A program made the translations under genes and the position numbers. Positions 51,001 through 62,344 of a stretch of 64,000 nt of DNA are shown here, piece by piece (positions within the stretch are counted from its first letter, which is position 1; each line of letters starts with the position of its first letter). The stretch covers positions 378,223-442,222 of the forward strand of contig VXBM01000573.1 of the NCBI GenBank assembly GCA_013400155.1. The letters are read 5' to 3'. The notes under the pieces are model-generated. The model did no database searches and was not told the DNA's origin. It was given only the letters and a program-made list of their open reading frames with translations. The DNA is from Helopsaltes ochotensis (Eukaryota > Chordata > Aves > Passeriformes > Locustellidae).

Positions 51001-52970
51001 TATGGCAGCAGAGACCCAAGTGATCAATAACTTTTAGATTACTGTGTCACTAAACAGCAGGCTGAGACATGGAAAGGCACTGTTACTTTAGGGATGAGAG
51101 ATTTTTAGAAAATAAATCAATAGCAAATACAGGCTGATTGGTTTCCAGTTCAAATAATTCCAAGAAACATGGAGCCTAGGGGAAACCATGCCATCCATAC
51201 TTGGAAATGAACAACACACGCGTGTTTCATTTATGTATTTGGGTCAGTACTCTTGAAAATGGACAGGGAGCTATTGGGCAGGGTATTAGTCTGGAAATGG
51301 GGAACCTGGGTTCTCCTTTGAGTGCTCCCAGAGACCTCTTCTCCCTGTGTTTCCCAAGTTCCCTTTGGTACTAACAGCCTTCACTCTGGAGTGTAGGGAC
51401 TGGTGGGTGTAAAGCCCAGTTGAAGGCCTACTGGGCCTTATGGGGCTACCAGGAATGTAAATAATAACAAACATTCAGGGAGGTGGTTTTGCTTTCACAG
51501 TATTTTCCTTAGTGCTCAAGCAGCCATGGGCTAAATGAGAGCAGCGAGCAGCTGCCAGGTGCAGCGATGGGATGGGTGCTTTGTAGACAGGGATGACATG
51601 AAGCTGCCAGGCGAGTAGAAGCTGCTGCCTCTCCAGGAGGCTGCTGTGACACCTCCCATGTGCAGGTGTGTTCACATGGCATGGGCTGGCTCTGCTGCTG
51701 GGCAAGAGTCCTTGGAGCAAACAGCTCCCTGCAGTACCACTGCTTGTCCCTGCTGGCCCTGGAACATGTCCCTGGAGATGTGGGGGGACACTGACAGCGG
51801 GTGGTGGCTGCAGGAGCACCCCTGTCCCTTGGCAGTGGGGAAGGGATCTTTCTGAAAGTTTTCTAGCACTTCAGGAATTTTGCAGCATCCACGGCTGTCG
51901 CAATAGGACACGAAAGGAACGCATGGACTCTGTTTAGTTCACAGGGCAAAACCCCCCGATCTTTATTTTCTATACTAATTCTGTACTAATATGTAGTATT
52001 TTCACCCAGACTATGGATTGGAGGATAAAGTTGCCACCTCTCCAACTACATTGGTTAAACTAAAAGTTTATCAATTGTTCCCTCCTCAAGAGAGGAATGA
52101 AAAACATACTAGTATTAATATAAACATTACTTTTATTTATAACACTTGTGTAAGAAAGAATTCAGAAACTATGGAAACATCAGAAGGCTGAAAAAATCAG
52201 GGCAACACACTGCCAGGAAACATTCCTATGTGAGCTTCAGGTGTCTTCAAGTTAATTCTTGTTCCAGGCCAAGACCTGCCCTCTACTCTGCACTAAATTC
52301 TCCCAAAAGCTCTTTTGTGGTTGTGCTTCAAGGACAGTTTGGTGACAGTGCAGTTACCTGCCACCTCTGGGACATAGCAGACAGTGACTGCACGTCCTGG
52401 AAGTTTTGCTAGAGTGCTGGTTTAATACCTATTGGTTTACTGGAGCACTACTTTTATCTTGGGATGTGTTGCTGAGTCCTGGAAAGCAGCCAGTGGAGAT
52501 GTACAGCTTGTGAAGGATGTTTTCTAGAACTGCAGCATAGTTCAGCAGCCAAAGGCTGACTCCTGTTCATCCAGTAGTGGCTGAGGAAGGCCAGAGGCAG
52601 AAGACAAGTTGGAAAAACTTATTTGAAGAAAGAAGTCAGAGATACCTGAGTGTTGTTTTCTCACGTGGCTTTATTCTTCCTTGTCTGAATAAGAGAAGGA
52701 CACTGGCTGCTCTAATCTGACTTGTGTGCCTCCAGTTGAGAAAGGTGTTTCATGGTGGTGACAAGGTGTGAAATAATACCTTGGTCTAAGGTTTGGGATG
52801 CTTGCAGTTAAGACCCCTTTTTGACCTGGATGTGCCTGTGACATGTAACTATGTCACCTGGTCTGGCTGTGCTCTGTGTGCAAAGTGGAGGAAATAGCAT
52901 TCCTCAGACTCCAAAGAATGAAGGGTAATTATTTTGAGGCACTGAGATAAAGGAAGCTAAGACAAATAGA
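45010..52970. other. Non-coding stretch, no gene recognised
   Basis: About 8 kb with no exon I can support. Small local features: a 14-base duplication around cagcaaaatccct at about 45460-45490, a TG run at about 45952-45961, and a tandem duplication of ctcagatttcatct at about 48499-48530. Open frames of 145 and 169 codons on the minus strand (47564-48001, 47910-48419) and 127 codons (50244-50627 minus) overlap other open frames, lack recognisable domains and are treated as chance. Confidence 0.45.
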
Positions 52971-52974
52971 TCTG

Positions 52975-53026
52975 TTCCTGCTGAATTCAGTGGCAGAATT
53001 TTTAATGGGAGCAAGATCCGGGCCCC
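52975..53026. repeat. Fragment of ancient sauropsid/amniote repeat
   Basis: The series tgaattcagtgg, tttttaatgggagcaag and atccgggcccca matches the pattern 'TTCAGTGG ... TCAATGGGAGCAGGATCGGGCCC' that I recall as a dispersed motif of reptile and bird genomes. It looks like the same family as the fragments at 29.4, 53.3 and 55.4 kb. Confidence 0.42.
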
Positions 53027-53335
53027 ATCCGATAAAGAGTTTCATCTGGATTGCATATGAGGGTAGGCATTAAAGGACCCATCTAAGGATCTCCCCTCTG
53101 GAGTACATCTATAAAAGACCCTCTGTAGTTGTGTTCAAAGCTCACAGTAATGCCAGTCTCCTCAGGATCATTCACTTAGATCATTCAGAAACTCTTTCTT
53201 GTCTAAGCCCTGATGCTCTTCCTCAGTGGAAGAATGTGGTTGAAACTCCCATGCAGGGAAGACTTGAGATTTGTTTTTTATTTGAACCCAAAACATTAAC
53301 AAATTGGACACATGTGCTCTAAGACTGGAGCCCGC

Positions 53336-53391
53336 TCTTATTTAAGCCAATGCAAAACTCTCCTTGATCCCAGCAGGATCAAGGTCTGGAA
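53336..53391. repeat. Fragment of ancient sauropsid/amniote repeat
   Basis: The series ccaatgcaaaactctccttg followed by cagcaggatcaaggtctgg resembles the same dispersed motif (GGCAAAACTCCC ... AGCAGGATCAGGCC). Heavily diverged, so less certain than the copy at 55.35 kb. Confidence 0.35.
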
Positions 53392-53399
53392 TATTGCCT

Positions 53400-55340
53400 T
53401 CACCTTTTTAGAATATCTGTTTCTAAATGAAACAGACAGTGACAAACTCATTCTGGAGTTATCCTCCTTCACTGATTTGCAGCCAGAGAGGTTTGCAGAC
53501 CCTTTCTCTTGGAACAGAGGAATTCACAGTCTTAATTGCTGAACGGAAGACCCAAGGGCAGGTATCACTGTGCCTTCTCTTGTGGCACATTCTTTACCAT
53601 GTGGAAGTCAGTGCTGTGATTTAGTCGTTTTTTTAGCATTTAAACATCTTTAATGCTCTTGTCAGACTGTTGCTCCAGCTAGCATAGTGCTTCATTTCAC
53701 TATCTGTGATTTTCTACCTCTTCATGCCAAAGTACTGACAGGTGAGTATTATATGTGTAGGAAGCTGTTTGGCAGAAACATATGCCTTGAATATGTTTAC
53801 ATTCCTTGTAAGTCACTTGATCAATGTGCAATACTTGTGTCCCCTCTATCTTTGCTCTAAATTCATATTCATCAACAGAGGTTGCTTGGTACTTAATGGG
53901 ACACTGGGGCACTGAGTGAAGGGAAGGGACAATACACAAACAGGGTGAAGAATGAGGACAAATGTAGATGAACTTCCTCCAACAGGCACAAGATGCTCAT
54001 TCCTGAATAAAAAATGTGAAAAGGTCAAGTGCCCCCAGAGGTTTCTATTGTGACAGGCACTTAACCCCTTCACTCCTGGTTATCTGCTTCAGCTGCTGGG
54101 CCACGCAGTGCACAAGTGCCATTAGCATCAGTGAAATGTGGGGTTGGGAGCGTCAGGAGACCCACCGCCCTTCCAGGGAGCAGACACAGGAAATAATCCT
54201 TGTGGACACTGACCTTGTCAGTAGCTGTGTCTAGAGATAATTATTTCCTAACATGTAACCTTTTCATGGTCAATTGCTCCAGTATATTAGACAGAATTGT
54301 GATTTCCTTCTATCTTCAGACACACACAAGGTCTTGTCCTTCCTTCTTTGAGGGCGTAACTTAGCAAGTGCACAGACAACCCAGTGCTCACTGAGAAGTG
54401 TTTTCTATTTTGCTTAAAAGAAAAAGAATTTTGCTGCTCTTCTTTACCACTGAGTAGAAGGGATCTGGGGTATATGCCCACTCCAATGTTTTTTTGACAG
54501 ACGTTTCTCTTTAAGCATCTAATACTAACCAGGCAACTGTCAGTGTTTAGTAATCTTCTGCTCCACCAGATTTCTTGCTTGTTGAGTGATTTTGGTTTAC
54601 CTTTTCCTAGCCTGTGATGCTTCAGTGTGTGCCCCTTGACACATCACCAAGGCATCTGCAGAGGCAGGATCAGCAGAGTATGTCAGTCCAGCTCTGAAGG
54701 CATCAGCTTTGATGCCGTCAGGACCAACCTCAGCATGAGCAGCCAGGGATGAAGGCAATTCTCTTGCACAACTCTTGAGCCCTGTCTGCCCCTGCCTGAA
54801 GTGCACCCCACAAGGGCTCTTTAGTGCTTGGCACTAGAGAGCATGAGGGAGGATGCTGCTCTTCCTCCTCCACCCCAGATACTCCTCCTCGTGTACTTGT
54901 GTTGCCAGAGACTTGGGCAAACCAGCAAGAACCCTTTTTTGGGACAGTCCCTTTTGGGAACATACTGAGCTGACCACTTGGAAACACGTTGTGTGGACTG
55001 CACTGATCCAAACAATAACACAAACCCAGCCCCTGCACTAAGTGCAATTCCTAGGTGATATTTTTACAATCTGCTCCTTGTTTTGTAGCAGTATTTAATT
55101 GGTTTTAAAATAAAATTGCAAAACTAGGTCAGGTTGCCGTTGGGCCTTGTAAGACTCTTTAGCTAAATCTCCAGACTTTACCTAGAAGTTAATTTGAGCC
55201 AGACTTAGGAAAAATATATACTAATACACCCAAAGTCTCACATGAGAAACTTGTAGGCAACGATTTGGGATTCAGAGCCATATTCATATTCTTAAGACTA
55301 AATTCAAAGCCGTAGTTTAGAAGCAGCCTTGCACATGTGT
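53400..55340. other. Non-coding stretch, no gene recognised
   Basis: AT-leaning DNA without recognised exons. The minus ORF 53700-53939 is unassigned and of chance length. No repeats recognised besides those listed. Confidence 0.45.
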
Positions 55341-55353
55341 ATGTCCTGATCTT

Positions 55354-55431
55354 TAATTAGGCAAAACTCCCACTGACATCAATAGGAGTTTGACTTGAAT
55401 AAGAACTGCAGGATCAGGTCCATAATTTGGT
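55354..55431. repeat. Ancient palindromic repeat (sauropsid type)
   Basis: A decayed palindrome. The left side runs tcctgatctttaattaggc then aaaactccc; the right side runs aggagttt, acttgaataag and ggatcagg, roughly the reverse complement, with an actgacatcaat centre. I recognise the core (GGCAAAACTCCCATTGACTTCAATGGGAGTTT-type, written here only in outline) as a frequent element in turtle, crocodile and bird genomes. Its palindromic form suggests a non-autonomous DNA transposon or an ancient SINE relative. I cannot name the library entry. Confidence 0.5.
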
Positions 55432-55840
55432 ACCTGGGATTTGATTAAGCAGCTAAATTACTAGAACAGTTTCCCCATGTGTATAATTGCCTAATTAATT
55501 TTTAAAATAGCTAAGTTCAGCACTGAATATGGTGTACCTCTTGCCACATGAAATGTATGCTATTAAATCCAAGTTGATGGAGCTATTTGGAAGTGCCTGT
55601 AGAGTTTATTTTACAGTTAAGTAGTACTGTTTATTTTAAGCTCAGAAATAGCCACCATTATGTTAAAATGTCATGTTCCAGAGCAGTGCTCTTGTACATC
55701 CTAATTCTTGAGTTTTGGCTACTGTGATTGATATTGTGGGTGAGGAAACACTCTGGAGGCTGGGGAAGAACTAATTCTCAAAGATGATTTTTAAATTAAA
55801 TGCTTTGAAAAGGGTTTTTTTTGTCTTATCAACGATTTTG

Positions 55841-55869
55841 CTTTTGGTTTTTTTTGGTTTTTTTGTTTA
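55841..55869. repeat. T/G-rich low-complexity tract
   Basis: Short run of T with GG pairs (TTTTGGTTTTTTTTGG-type). Same style as other T/G tracts in the window. Confidence 0.75.
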
Positions 55870-55879
55870 GTGCCTCAGC

Positions 55880-57250
55880 ATACTGGCTGTGGTAGAGTAT
55901 GTGTCAGAGTAAGTGTGTATTATTTGCTTTTTGCTGAAATTTCAGTCTAATACTGTGAGCTGGAGTTGGTATATTTGCTGTAGAAGGACTTGATTTCACC
56001 ATTGAGAGACTTTGCTCTTTGTTTGAAAGAGAGAACTTTTTCTGTAAGAAGAATAGGGAGCTCATATATGGGTTTCTAAGTGGAAAAATACTGTGAAATG
56101 ACTTGCAATGCCAAAAAGTAAAATCTGTTCTCCCTAAATGTATATATGCATGTGTGTGTTTGTATGTGTGGGCCCTGTGTACAGACATCAATAATTAGAC
56201 TTGTAGCTGGCATAATGCACAGTCCCTGCTCATGCTGTTGACTGTTACTTAATAATGCATGTTCTTCCATTCTCTCCAGCTGAATTCTTAAGGCATTACC
56301 ATGGGAATTTTCCCTTTTGGGGGATTGCAGTGGAGCTCCAGGACTAGCTGTTTTTGTGAAGTGCATCTTGCAGTAGCAAGTTCCTTTTTCAGGAACTCCA
56401 TCCCAGCATCTGGTGCAGAGAATGAACCCATCAGTTGTCCTCAGAGAGGAGCTCCATGCTGCAGCCACGTGAACCTTGTGCCTTTGACTCTGTCAGGGTG
56501 GTGGGAGCTTAGATTCTGCCAGGAGTGGGAATTCCAGCACAGCACCAGATGAAGTGGGATACAGTCAAATGTACTGCTCAGAGAGGTTGGTTTGAAGCCT
56601 TTAGAAACCATTCTGCTCCTGTAGGGATCTAAAGATGCTCGATAGGTAAACAAGTCGTCATGGCTCTGAAACAGCAGCCACAGTCTGAGGCTGGCTGAGG
56701 TCTGCAGTATTGGTGTCTTTCCAAGTGACAACTTTTTTTTTTGTCTGTTCCACCAATGTCAGAAACCTGCTCACAAAGTAAGCAGTCCTGTACCCTTGAA
56801 AATTAGCAATTGGGTCCACCCAAAATGATGAGATGATCTTCAAAATGGAAAGATTATCTTTTATGTTTAAATTGGAGTCCTTTTGAAGGCTGTCTTGCTG
56901 TCTTGGTTTGCCAACTTTTATTCTGTATTCAGATCATATTTTGAAGATGTTCTATGGGGATTATAGAAAGGAATAGAAGGGATGAAAATTTCAGCTTTCA
57001 TTTAAAAAGAAAACTAAGTAACTGTGTCTTGCAGCCGCTTGATTTCTGCAGCTGAAATTCTCCAAATCGTCGTTATTTAGCACTGCTAGAAGTGCTGTCT
57101 ATGGGTTTGGATCCCTTGGGTTCTAAATAAAATTTGGAGATACCTTGGGTGTGGGTGTCCTGTCATTTCCCTCAGCCCCCACTGCATCTCATTGAAACTG
57201 AGGAGACTCCTCAGTTTATAAATGGTAAACAGGGAGAGCAGAGTCTATTT
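55880..57250. other. Non-coding stretch, no gene recognised
   Basis: No exon recognised. The minus ORF 56076-56468 (130 codons) overlaps others and is unassigned. The DNA changes sharply to CpG-rich at about 57260. Confidence 0.45.
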
Positions 57251-57254
57251 GTGG

Positions 57255-57800
57255 CAATTCGGGCCGTAATCTGTCTCCCGCAGCTGTGGGAACGCGCCGC
57301 CCGTCTCTCTGTGGCGCTCGGACCTCCTCTAGCGGCGGCCGGGGCGGGCCCTGCCGGGGAGGGCCGGGGGCGGCCGAATAGGGCCGAATAGGGCCGAATA
57401 GGGCTGGGGGGGCCGAATAGGGCCGAATAGGGCCGAATAGGGCTGAATAGGGCCGGGGGGGCCCGAGTAGGGCCGAATAGGGCCGGGGGGGCCCGAGTAG
57501 GGCCGAATAGGGCCGGGGGCGGCCGAATAGGGCCGAATAGGGCCGAATAGGGCTGAATAGGGCCGGGGGGGCCCGAGTAGGGCCGAATAGGGCCGGGCCG
57601 AATAGGGCTGAATAGGGCTGGGGGGGCCGAATAGGGCCGAATAGGGCCGAATAGGGCCGAATAGGGCTGGGGGGGCCGAATAGGGCCGAATAGGGCCGAA
57701 TAGGGCCGGGGGGGGGCCGCTCGGGGCCGCCGCCCGCTCCCCAGGGGCTCGGGCACCGGGGCTGGGAGAGCCGCTGCCACACGGCTCCTGCTGTGCCACC
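57255..57800. promoter_or_regulatory. CpG island containing a minisatellite
   Basis: CpG-dense block. The left shoulder (about 57260-57370) has GCGCCGCC-, GGCGCTCGG- and CGGCGGCCGGGG-type sequence with Sp1-like GGGGCGG cores. The middle is the 10-bp tandem array. The right shoulder (about 57710-57790) has GGGGCCGCCGCCCGC-type sequence. It is the strongest island in the window besides that at the left edge. It could be a promoter or first exon on either strand. No reading frame outside the repeat is convincing. Confidence 0.6.
57372..57710. repeat. 10-bp minisatellite (GGCCGAATAG)n
   Basis: About 23 copies of the GAATAG core and three of GAGTAG, in units of ten bases (GGCCGAATAG, with variants GGCTGAATAG and GGCCCGAGTAG), interspersed with G-rich spacer units such as GGCCGGGGGG. 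Much of the array keeps a strict ten-base register, including the spacers. Because 10 is not a multiple of 3, the minus strand reads the same PYSALFGPIR peptide in all three frames, giving overlapping open frames of 189, 205 and 156 codons. The plus strand has TAG stops in every frame. These frames are products of the repeat, not genes. Confidence 0.95.
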
Positions 57801-57809
57801 TTCCACTGC

Positions 57810-58870
57810 TCTCAGATTCAGCCGTGTTTTCAAGTCCTGCCCTGATTTTTTTTCCTTTGGGCAGTACCAGAAATTTCTTGTCAGTGTGTCACTCGGAGGA
57901 GTCAGCGAGACGTGGTGGTGGAAGTCTGACAGCTCCTGTTGGCCCTCTTGGTTTTAGTCTAGGTCTCTAAAGTATGAAACCAGCAAGGAATAAATACCAA
58001 AAGGTGGGGGTTTTTCTCTCTCTTTCTTCCCCCTCTCTTTTTAAAATGCAAACATAGGGAAAAGAGCCAAGTTTCAGTTTCTCCTCAAATTTATGGTCAT
58101 TTTCCTGTAACTGTGGATGCTTGAAAAATCAAGAGTAATGCCACAAAGGGGAAATCTGTTTGTCTAGTTCTCCTTATTGTTTTGGCTCGCTTGACCCTGT
58201 TGGGGATGTGCCCTCTCATTGTGTGCTGCTGTTGGGCCTGGGAGGACAAACAAAGGGAAATGAGCTGTGAGTGAGCCCGTGTCTTGATTGGGGAGCAGCT
58301 GAATTAGCTGGAGCAGTCCTGGGCGCGGCGAGGCTGCTCGGGCCGCAGCTGCGGTGTGCCAGCCTGCCCGCTTTGCCGGCAGCGCCGCTTGCTCTCAGTC
58401 GGGGTGCTGTGTGCGGCCTGCTGACAGGGCTGGGGTGATTGCCACGGGGCATGGCATTCCTGGACCTGAGGGGAGAGAAACGCTGAGGAACTCTTAGGAG
58501 CTGCTGAATCACATCCCACTGCAACAAGGGGGCAAGGGATGTTTTCTTCAGTGGTCCCTCCCATGGGACAGAAAGCAAAAAGGTTTAGTCCAGTGATCTT
58601 CCGTCTCTGGTTTGCTGTGTTACTGCTTTCAAGGAGGTGCAGATGTAGTTAAGCAAAATCCTGCAGAGCAGAAATGGCAGGATTAGATCTGGGCTCTCCC
58701 TCCCAGCACGCTGGATTCTCACTTTCAGCAGAAGGAATGAAAGACCAGCTCCAAAAGGGTGGAGTGTCCTCTCTTAAAAGCCCCTAAAGCCCTTACAGTT
58801 GCTGCCCTGGACTGGGTTGTTTGTCAAAGGGCTCCTGTCCAGCTAGCAGTCCTTTCTCTTTGCAAAATCT
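57810..58870. other. Non-coding stretch, GC-rich patch
   Basis: No exon recognised. A CpG-containing GC-rich patch at about 58315-58440 carries short Arg/Ser/Ala-rich frames on the minus strand that match nothing. Confidence 0.45.
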
Positions 58871-58878
58871 CATTGCGT

Positions 58879-59134
58879 AGTGACTTTAGGATGAAAGGGT
58901 GTACTTAGATTAGATATTATGAAGAAATTGATCCCTATGAAAGTGGGGAGGCCCTGGCACAGGGTGCCCAGAGCAGCTGTGGCTGCCCCTGGATCACTGG
59001 CAGTGCCCAAGGCCAGGTTGGGCACTGGGGCTGGGAGCAGCCTGGGACAGGGGAAGGTGTCCCTGCCGTGACAGGGTCCTGGCACTAGATGATCTTTAAG
59101 GTCCTTTCCAACCCAAACCATCATATGGTTCTCT
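58879..59134 (+). mobile_element. CR1 LINE 3' end, 5'-truncated
   Basis: Clear plus-strand CR1 3' region: gtgtacttagattagatatt, then ggaggccctggcacagggtg, cccagagcagctgtggctgc, aaggccaggttgggcac, ggtgtccctgccgtgacagg, then ctagatgatctttaaggtcc and tttccaacccaaaccatc. Order and spacing match the avian CR1 terminus, including the conserved end of the 3' untranslated region. The copy contains only about 255 bases and no reverse transcriptase region is recognisable upstream, which is typical of 5'-truncated CR1 insertions. It is less diverged than the copy at 44.9 kb. Confidence 0.95.
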
Positions 59135-59425
59135 AGGCAGTGAAGGCATTGTTTTAACAGCATAAGAGTCTTCTGACTCCTGCTCAAGCAACGTTGTGGG
59201 GTTTTTTTCCTTTTGACCAAATCTAGGTGAAATATTTGATTTATTATGTTTCAAGAAGTAATGTTAGCTGCTGAATTTGCTACTCTATTTCCTTTTACCT
59301 CAGATGATTTTTACATTGCAGAAATTCTGGAAATAACAGGAGTGCAACAGAGTTTAGCTGTATTTATTATGGTATTTATGATATCCAGTTTGGTATGATA
59401 CATGAAAATAAGGTACTCACTTTGC

Positions 59426-59444
59426 TTTTTTTTTTTTTTTTTTT
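59426..59444. repeat. Poly-T run (19 T)
   Basis: Nineteen T in a row followed by AGCATTGCAG. Simple homopolymer; no associated retroposon recognised. A second run of 18 T lies at about 60317-60334. Confidence 0.85.
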
Positions 59445-59744
59445 AGCATTGCAGCCCAGGAAAATATTTAATACAGGAATAGAAGTGAGATAAAGACCCA
59501 TGGTGTGTTTAAAACCTGCCTTAAAAATGATCAATCATGATTTGGTCGGTGTGGTGGAAGTACTTGGATAAAGTCCTGTGCCACCACCTGAAATTATCCC
59601 AGGCAGTTCAGCACATCTAGGTGGGTGTTGGAGTTACAATTCTTGTAATGCACTGATTTTTTTCTTCTTCCCTAAAAGTTTCAGCTTTTTTAGAGGGCTT
59701 CTGTGTGCTTTAGTGTTCTTCCAAAAGTTAAAAACAAACATCAG

Positions 59745-59935
59745 CAACCAAAAGAACCCCAAAAAACCAAAAAACACCCAAAAAACACAACCAAAAAAAA
59801 AAAAANNNNNNNNNNNNNNNNNNNNNNNNNNNNNNNNNNNNNNNNNNNNNNNAAAAAAAACCCAAAAAAAGAAACAAAACAAAACAAAAAACCAAAACAA
59901 AACCAAAAAACCTCAAAAAACCAAAACCAAAAGAG
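59745..59935. repeat. A/C-rich low-complexity tract spanning a gap
   Basis: Plus strand is almost only A and C (AACCAAAAAACC-, CAAAACAAAAC-type), the complement of the T/G tracts elsewhere. It is interrupted by the assembly gap at 59806-59852. Frames translated across it are Lys/Asn/Pro/Gln-rich artefacts. Confidence 0.9.
59806..59852. other. Assembly gap (47 N)
   Basis: Forty-seven undetermined bases flanked by A-runs on both sides. The gap lies in the middle of low-complexity sequence, so true length and content are unknown. Confidence 1.
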
Positions 59936-59949
59936 TGAAAGTTTGGACC

Positions 59950-62340
59950 CAGTGTCCAGTTAGATGCAGTTTTCAGGAAATCATGGTGATTTTTGGGTAT
60001 GTGATATTTGGTCATACTGTCAAATGTTTTAAAACTTCAGTTGTCCTAAACTTGCATGTTAATGGTAGTTTTGGTAGATTTTGGTTAGAGCTGAGTGCTA
60101 ATAACCCTTGAGTCCCTGCAGGCAGCATCTGCAGGCAAAATCTCTGGGTTGTCTGGTTCCTAAACTGCTCCATCATCCTGTGTGGATGTATGCAATTTTG
60201 GCTTTGCTGCATCAGTCTCTTTGAGACATGCAAAAGGGAAGATTAATTCCCCTAGAAAAAGCTTTGTCTGCTTTGCATCCATATCAATTTCAGTGACTTC
60301 AGGTCTTCTTTCTTTCTTTTTTTTTTTTTTTTTTGTGAATGGAGGGAGTGTGAAAACTGAAAACTGATGGAGCATTACAGTGCTGCAAACTTTTCTAAGC
60401 CCCAGGCAAACACTAAACATCAGTATATTGCAGTCTGTTTGTATGGAATATTTAAAGAACTTCATTTTTATCTTAGAGCAGTTTAAGACTCTGGAGAGAT
60501 ATACAAAACTCTTCTTTCTCCCTATGAAATAAACAGGACCAAATATGTATTGTTGCTGCGTTGTAGTACTTTTTTGTGATCCTTTAACCCACTAGTAAAT
60601 ACTTTTCAATTTGATTAATCCTTGTAGTGCAAGGAAAGCTCTGTTTAACTCTGTTGTGATCACCTCTCCCAAACAGGCAACAGGATTTTCCTGAAATGAG
60701 TGAATTTCTTTGAATAAGGGTGCTTTTCCCAACACTCTGCTTAGTCTTCATTTAGAAACTGTAGCGATGATCTGCATCACTGTCACTGTGGTGAGTGACT
60801 TCTTGCCAAGTCAGACTGTGTTTAATTTCTGTTTCTGTCAGGCCTTTGCTAGACTGGGAAACTGTTATAACAGTTTGGTTCCCACTGAGGTGTGCATGAA
60901 CCTAGGCTTTGATAAGCTAATTAGACAGAGTTCTCTCACTGAAATGCATCTCCATGTCCTTTAATCAGCTCTGTTGCTCTGCTATTGGCTGCTGTGAATT
61001 TGAAGAGGTATTTTCTCTCCCTGCCCCTCTGCATGCTCCCTTTCCCTTGCTGTGCTCTGTGGTTTGCCTTTAAATATCTTTGGGGGTGGAACTGTCTGTG
61101 TGTTTCGTACATTATTGTGGATTTGGGAGGGCCTCTGGGTACTGCCTTAAGAAATGTTAAATAACGAAGTCAAGAGGAGGTGTTGCTTTAGCGGTGTATG
61201 GGTGTACCAGTGAAGAAATGGAGAACAGATCCTCTTAGTCTCTCCCCTGGCTTAACCAGCTGGACTCCTGGGAGATGCTTTGCAGACCCACTGTGGCAAA
61301 ATCATCATATTTCCTTTATTACTATATTGATAGTTAGGATCTGTGTCCCTTCGATGTTATGGGGTGTTTTTTTCCCCTGAAAAATGCTGCTGCCTTCTTC
61401 TTGAAAGCTGAGTGAGATCCCCAAAGCTTACCAGGTAGAAAAGCTCAGGGAGCTCTCAAAGGATATTGCTGCTTTTCCCTCTAACCTCTTATAGTCTCTG
61501 TCTTTCCTCTGTTCTTTTTTTCTTTCTTTGCCGGTAAGGCACTGTGTGCAGTCTTTTGTGAACCTTTGTGGGCCAGATTTCTCCCAGGTGCCTTTTTTCC
61601 TCCTCAGTACCTGCGGAAGAGGCAGTGGATCTGAAGGGGAGATGCGTTTTATGATTTATGTCACTTTATAAAGTGCATTTTGCAGCAGGATTGACAGAGC
61701 TAGAGACTGAAGTCCACCCAGTTTTGGGGACGCAGAGGCAGGTAGGGGGTGGATCTGCCCCTGGTGGCTGTCCGTGTGTAATGGACTGAGAGGGGCCACC
61801 TCTGCTTGCTCAGTCCTTCTTCCCTGCTTAGACTGTCTGAATTAAGAGCTGGGGATAGTGCCAGGAGAGCCCAGGACCTGTCTGTGCTGGGAACCAAAGC
61901 TATTTTACACCTCTGGCACCTTTCCAGAAGCCATGGCAGGGCTCCTGCATGTCACAAGCCTGATCAGCTGTTGCTCTAAAGCTGGGCTTACTGTGACAAC
62001 CCTTCCTCTTCCTCCATGGGCTGCCTCCTGATGGCAGGGGTATCAGCACAGCTCAGTGTGAGGAGCAGCGGTTTGCTCCGTGCTTCCTTGGCACTCAGAT
62101 GCTCTGTCAGAGACTTCAAACAGATCTCTTTCCCACGGTTTGTCTCTACCCCTGCCCCTTTCCTGCCTCTAGCCTCAGGGCTGCAGCTCTCCAGCCATCT
62201 ATTTATATGGCCCTCATTTGTCTTAGTCTCTTTGGCACTTATATGGCTCCCATTGGCCCAGGACCTGAATGCCTCCCAATCTTTAATATATTTATCTTCA
62301 CACATGCAGACAGACACACATACCTGTGAGGTCAGGAAGT
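59950..62340. other. Non-coding stretch, no gene recognised
   Basis: No exon recognised. Contains the 18-T run at about 60317-60334. The plus ORF 62016-62375 (119 codons) and overlapping minus ORF 61988-62317 are unassigned and oppose each other. Confidence 0.45.
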
Positions 62341-62344
62341 ACCA

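Noticed and set aside
57211..57833. Three long overlapping minus-strand ORFs (156-205 codons) with a PYSALFGPIR repeat
   Set aside because: They follow from the 10-bp tandem unit, which lacks stops in all minus frames. No sequence outside the repeat supports a protein.
59578..60111. 177-codon plus ORF crossing the gap
   Set aside because: It is built from A/C low-complexity sequence and undetermined bases.
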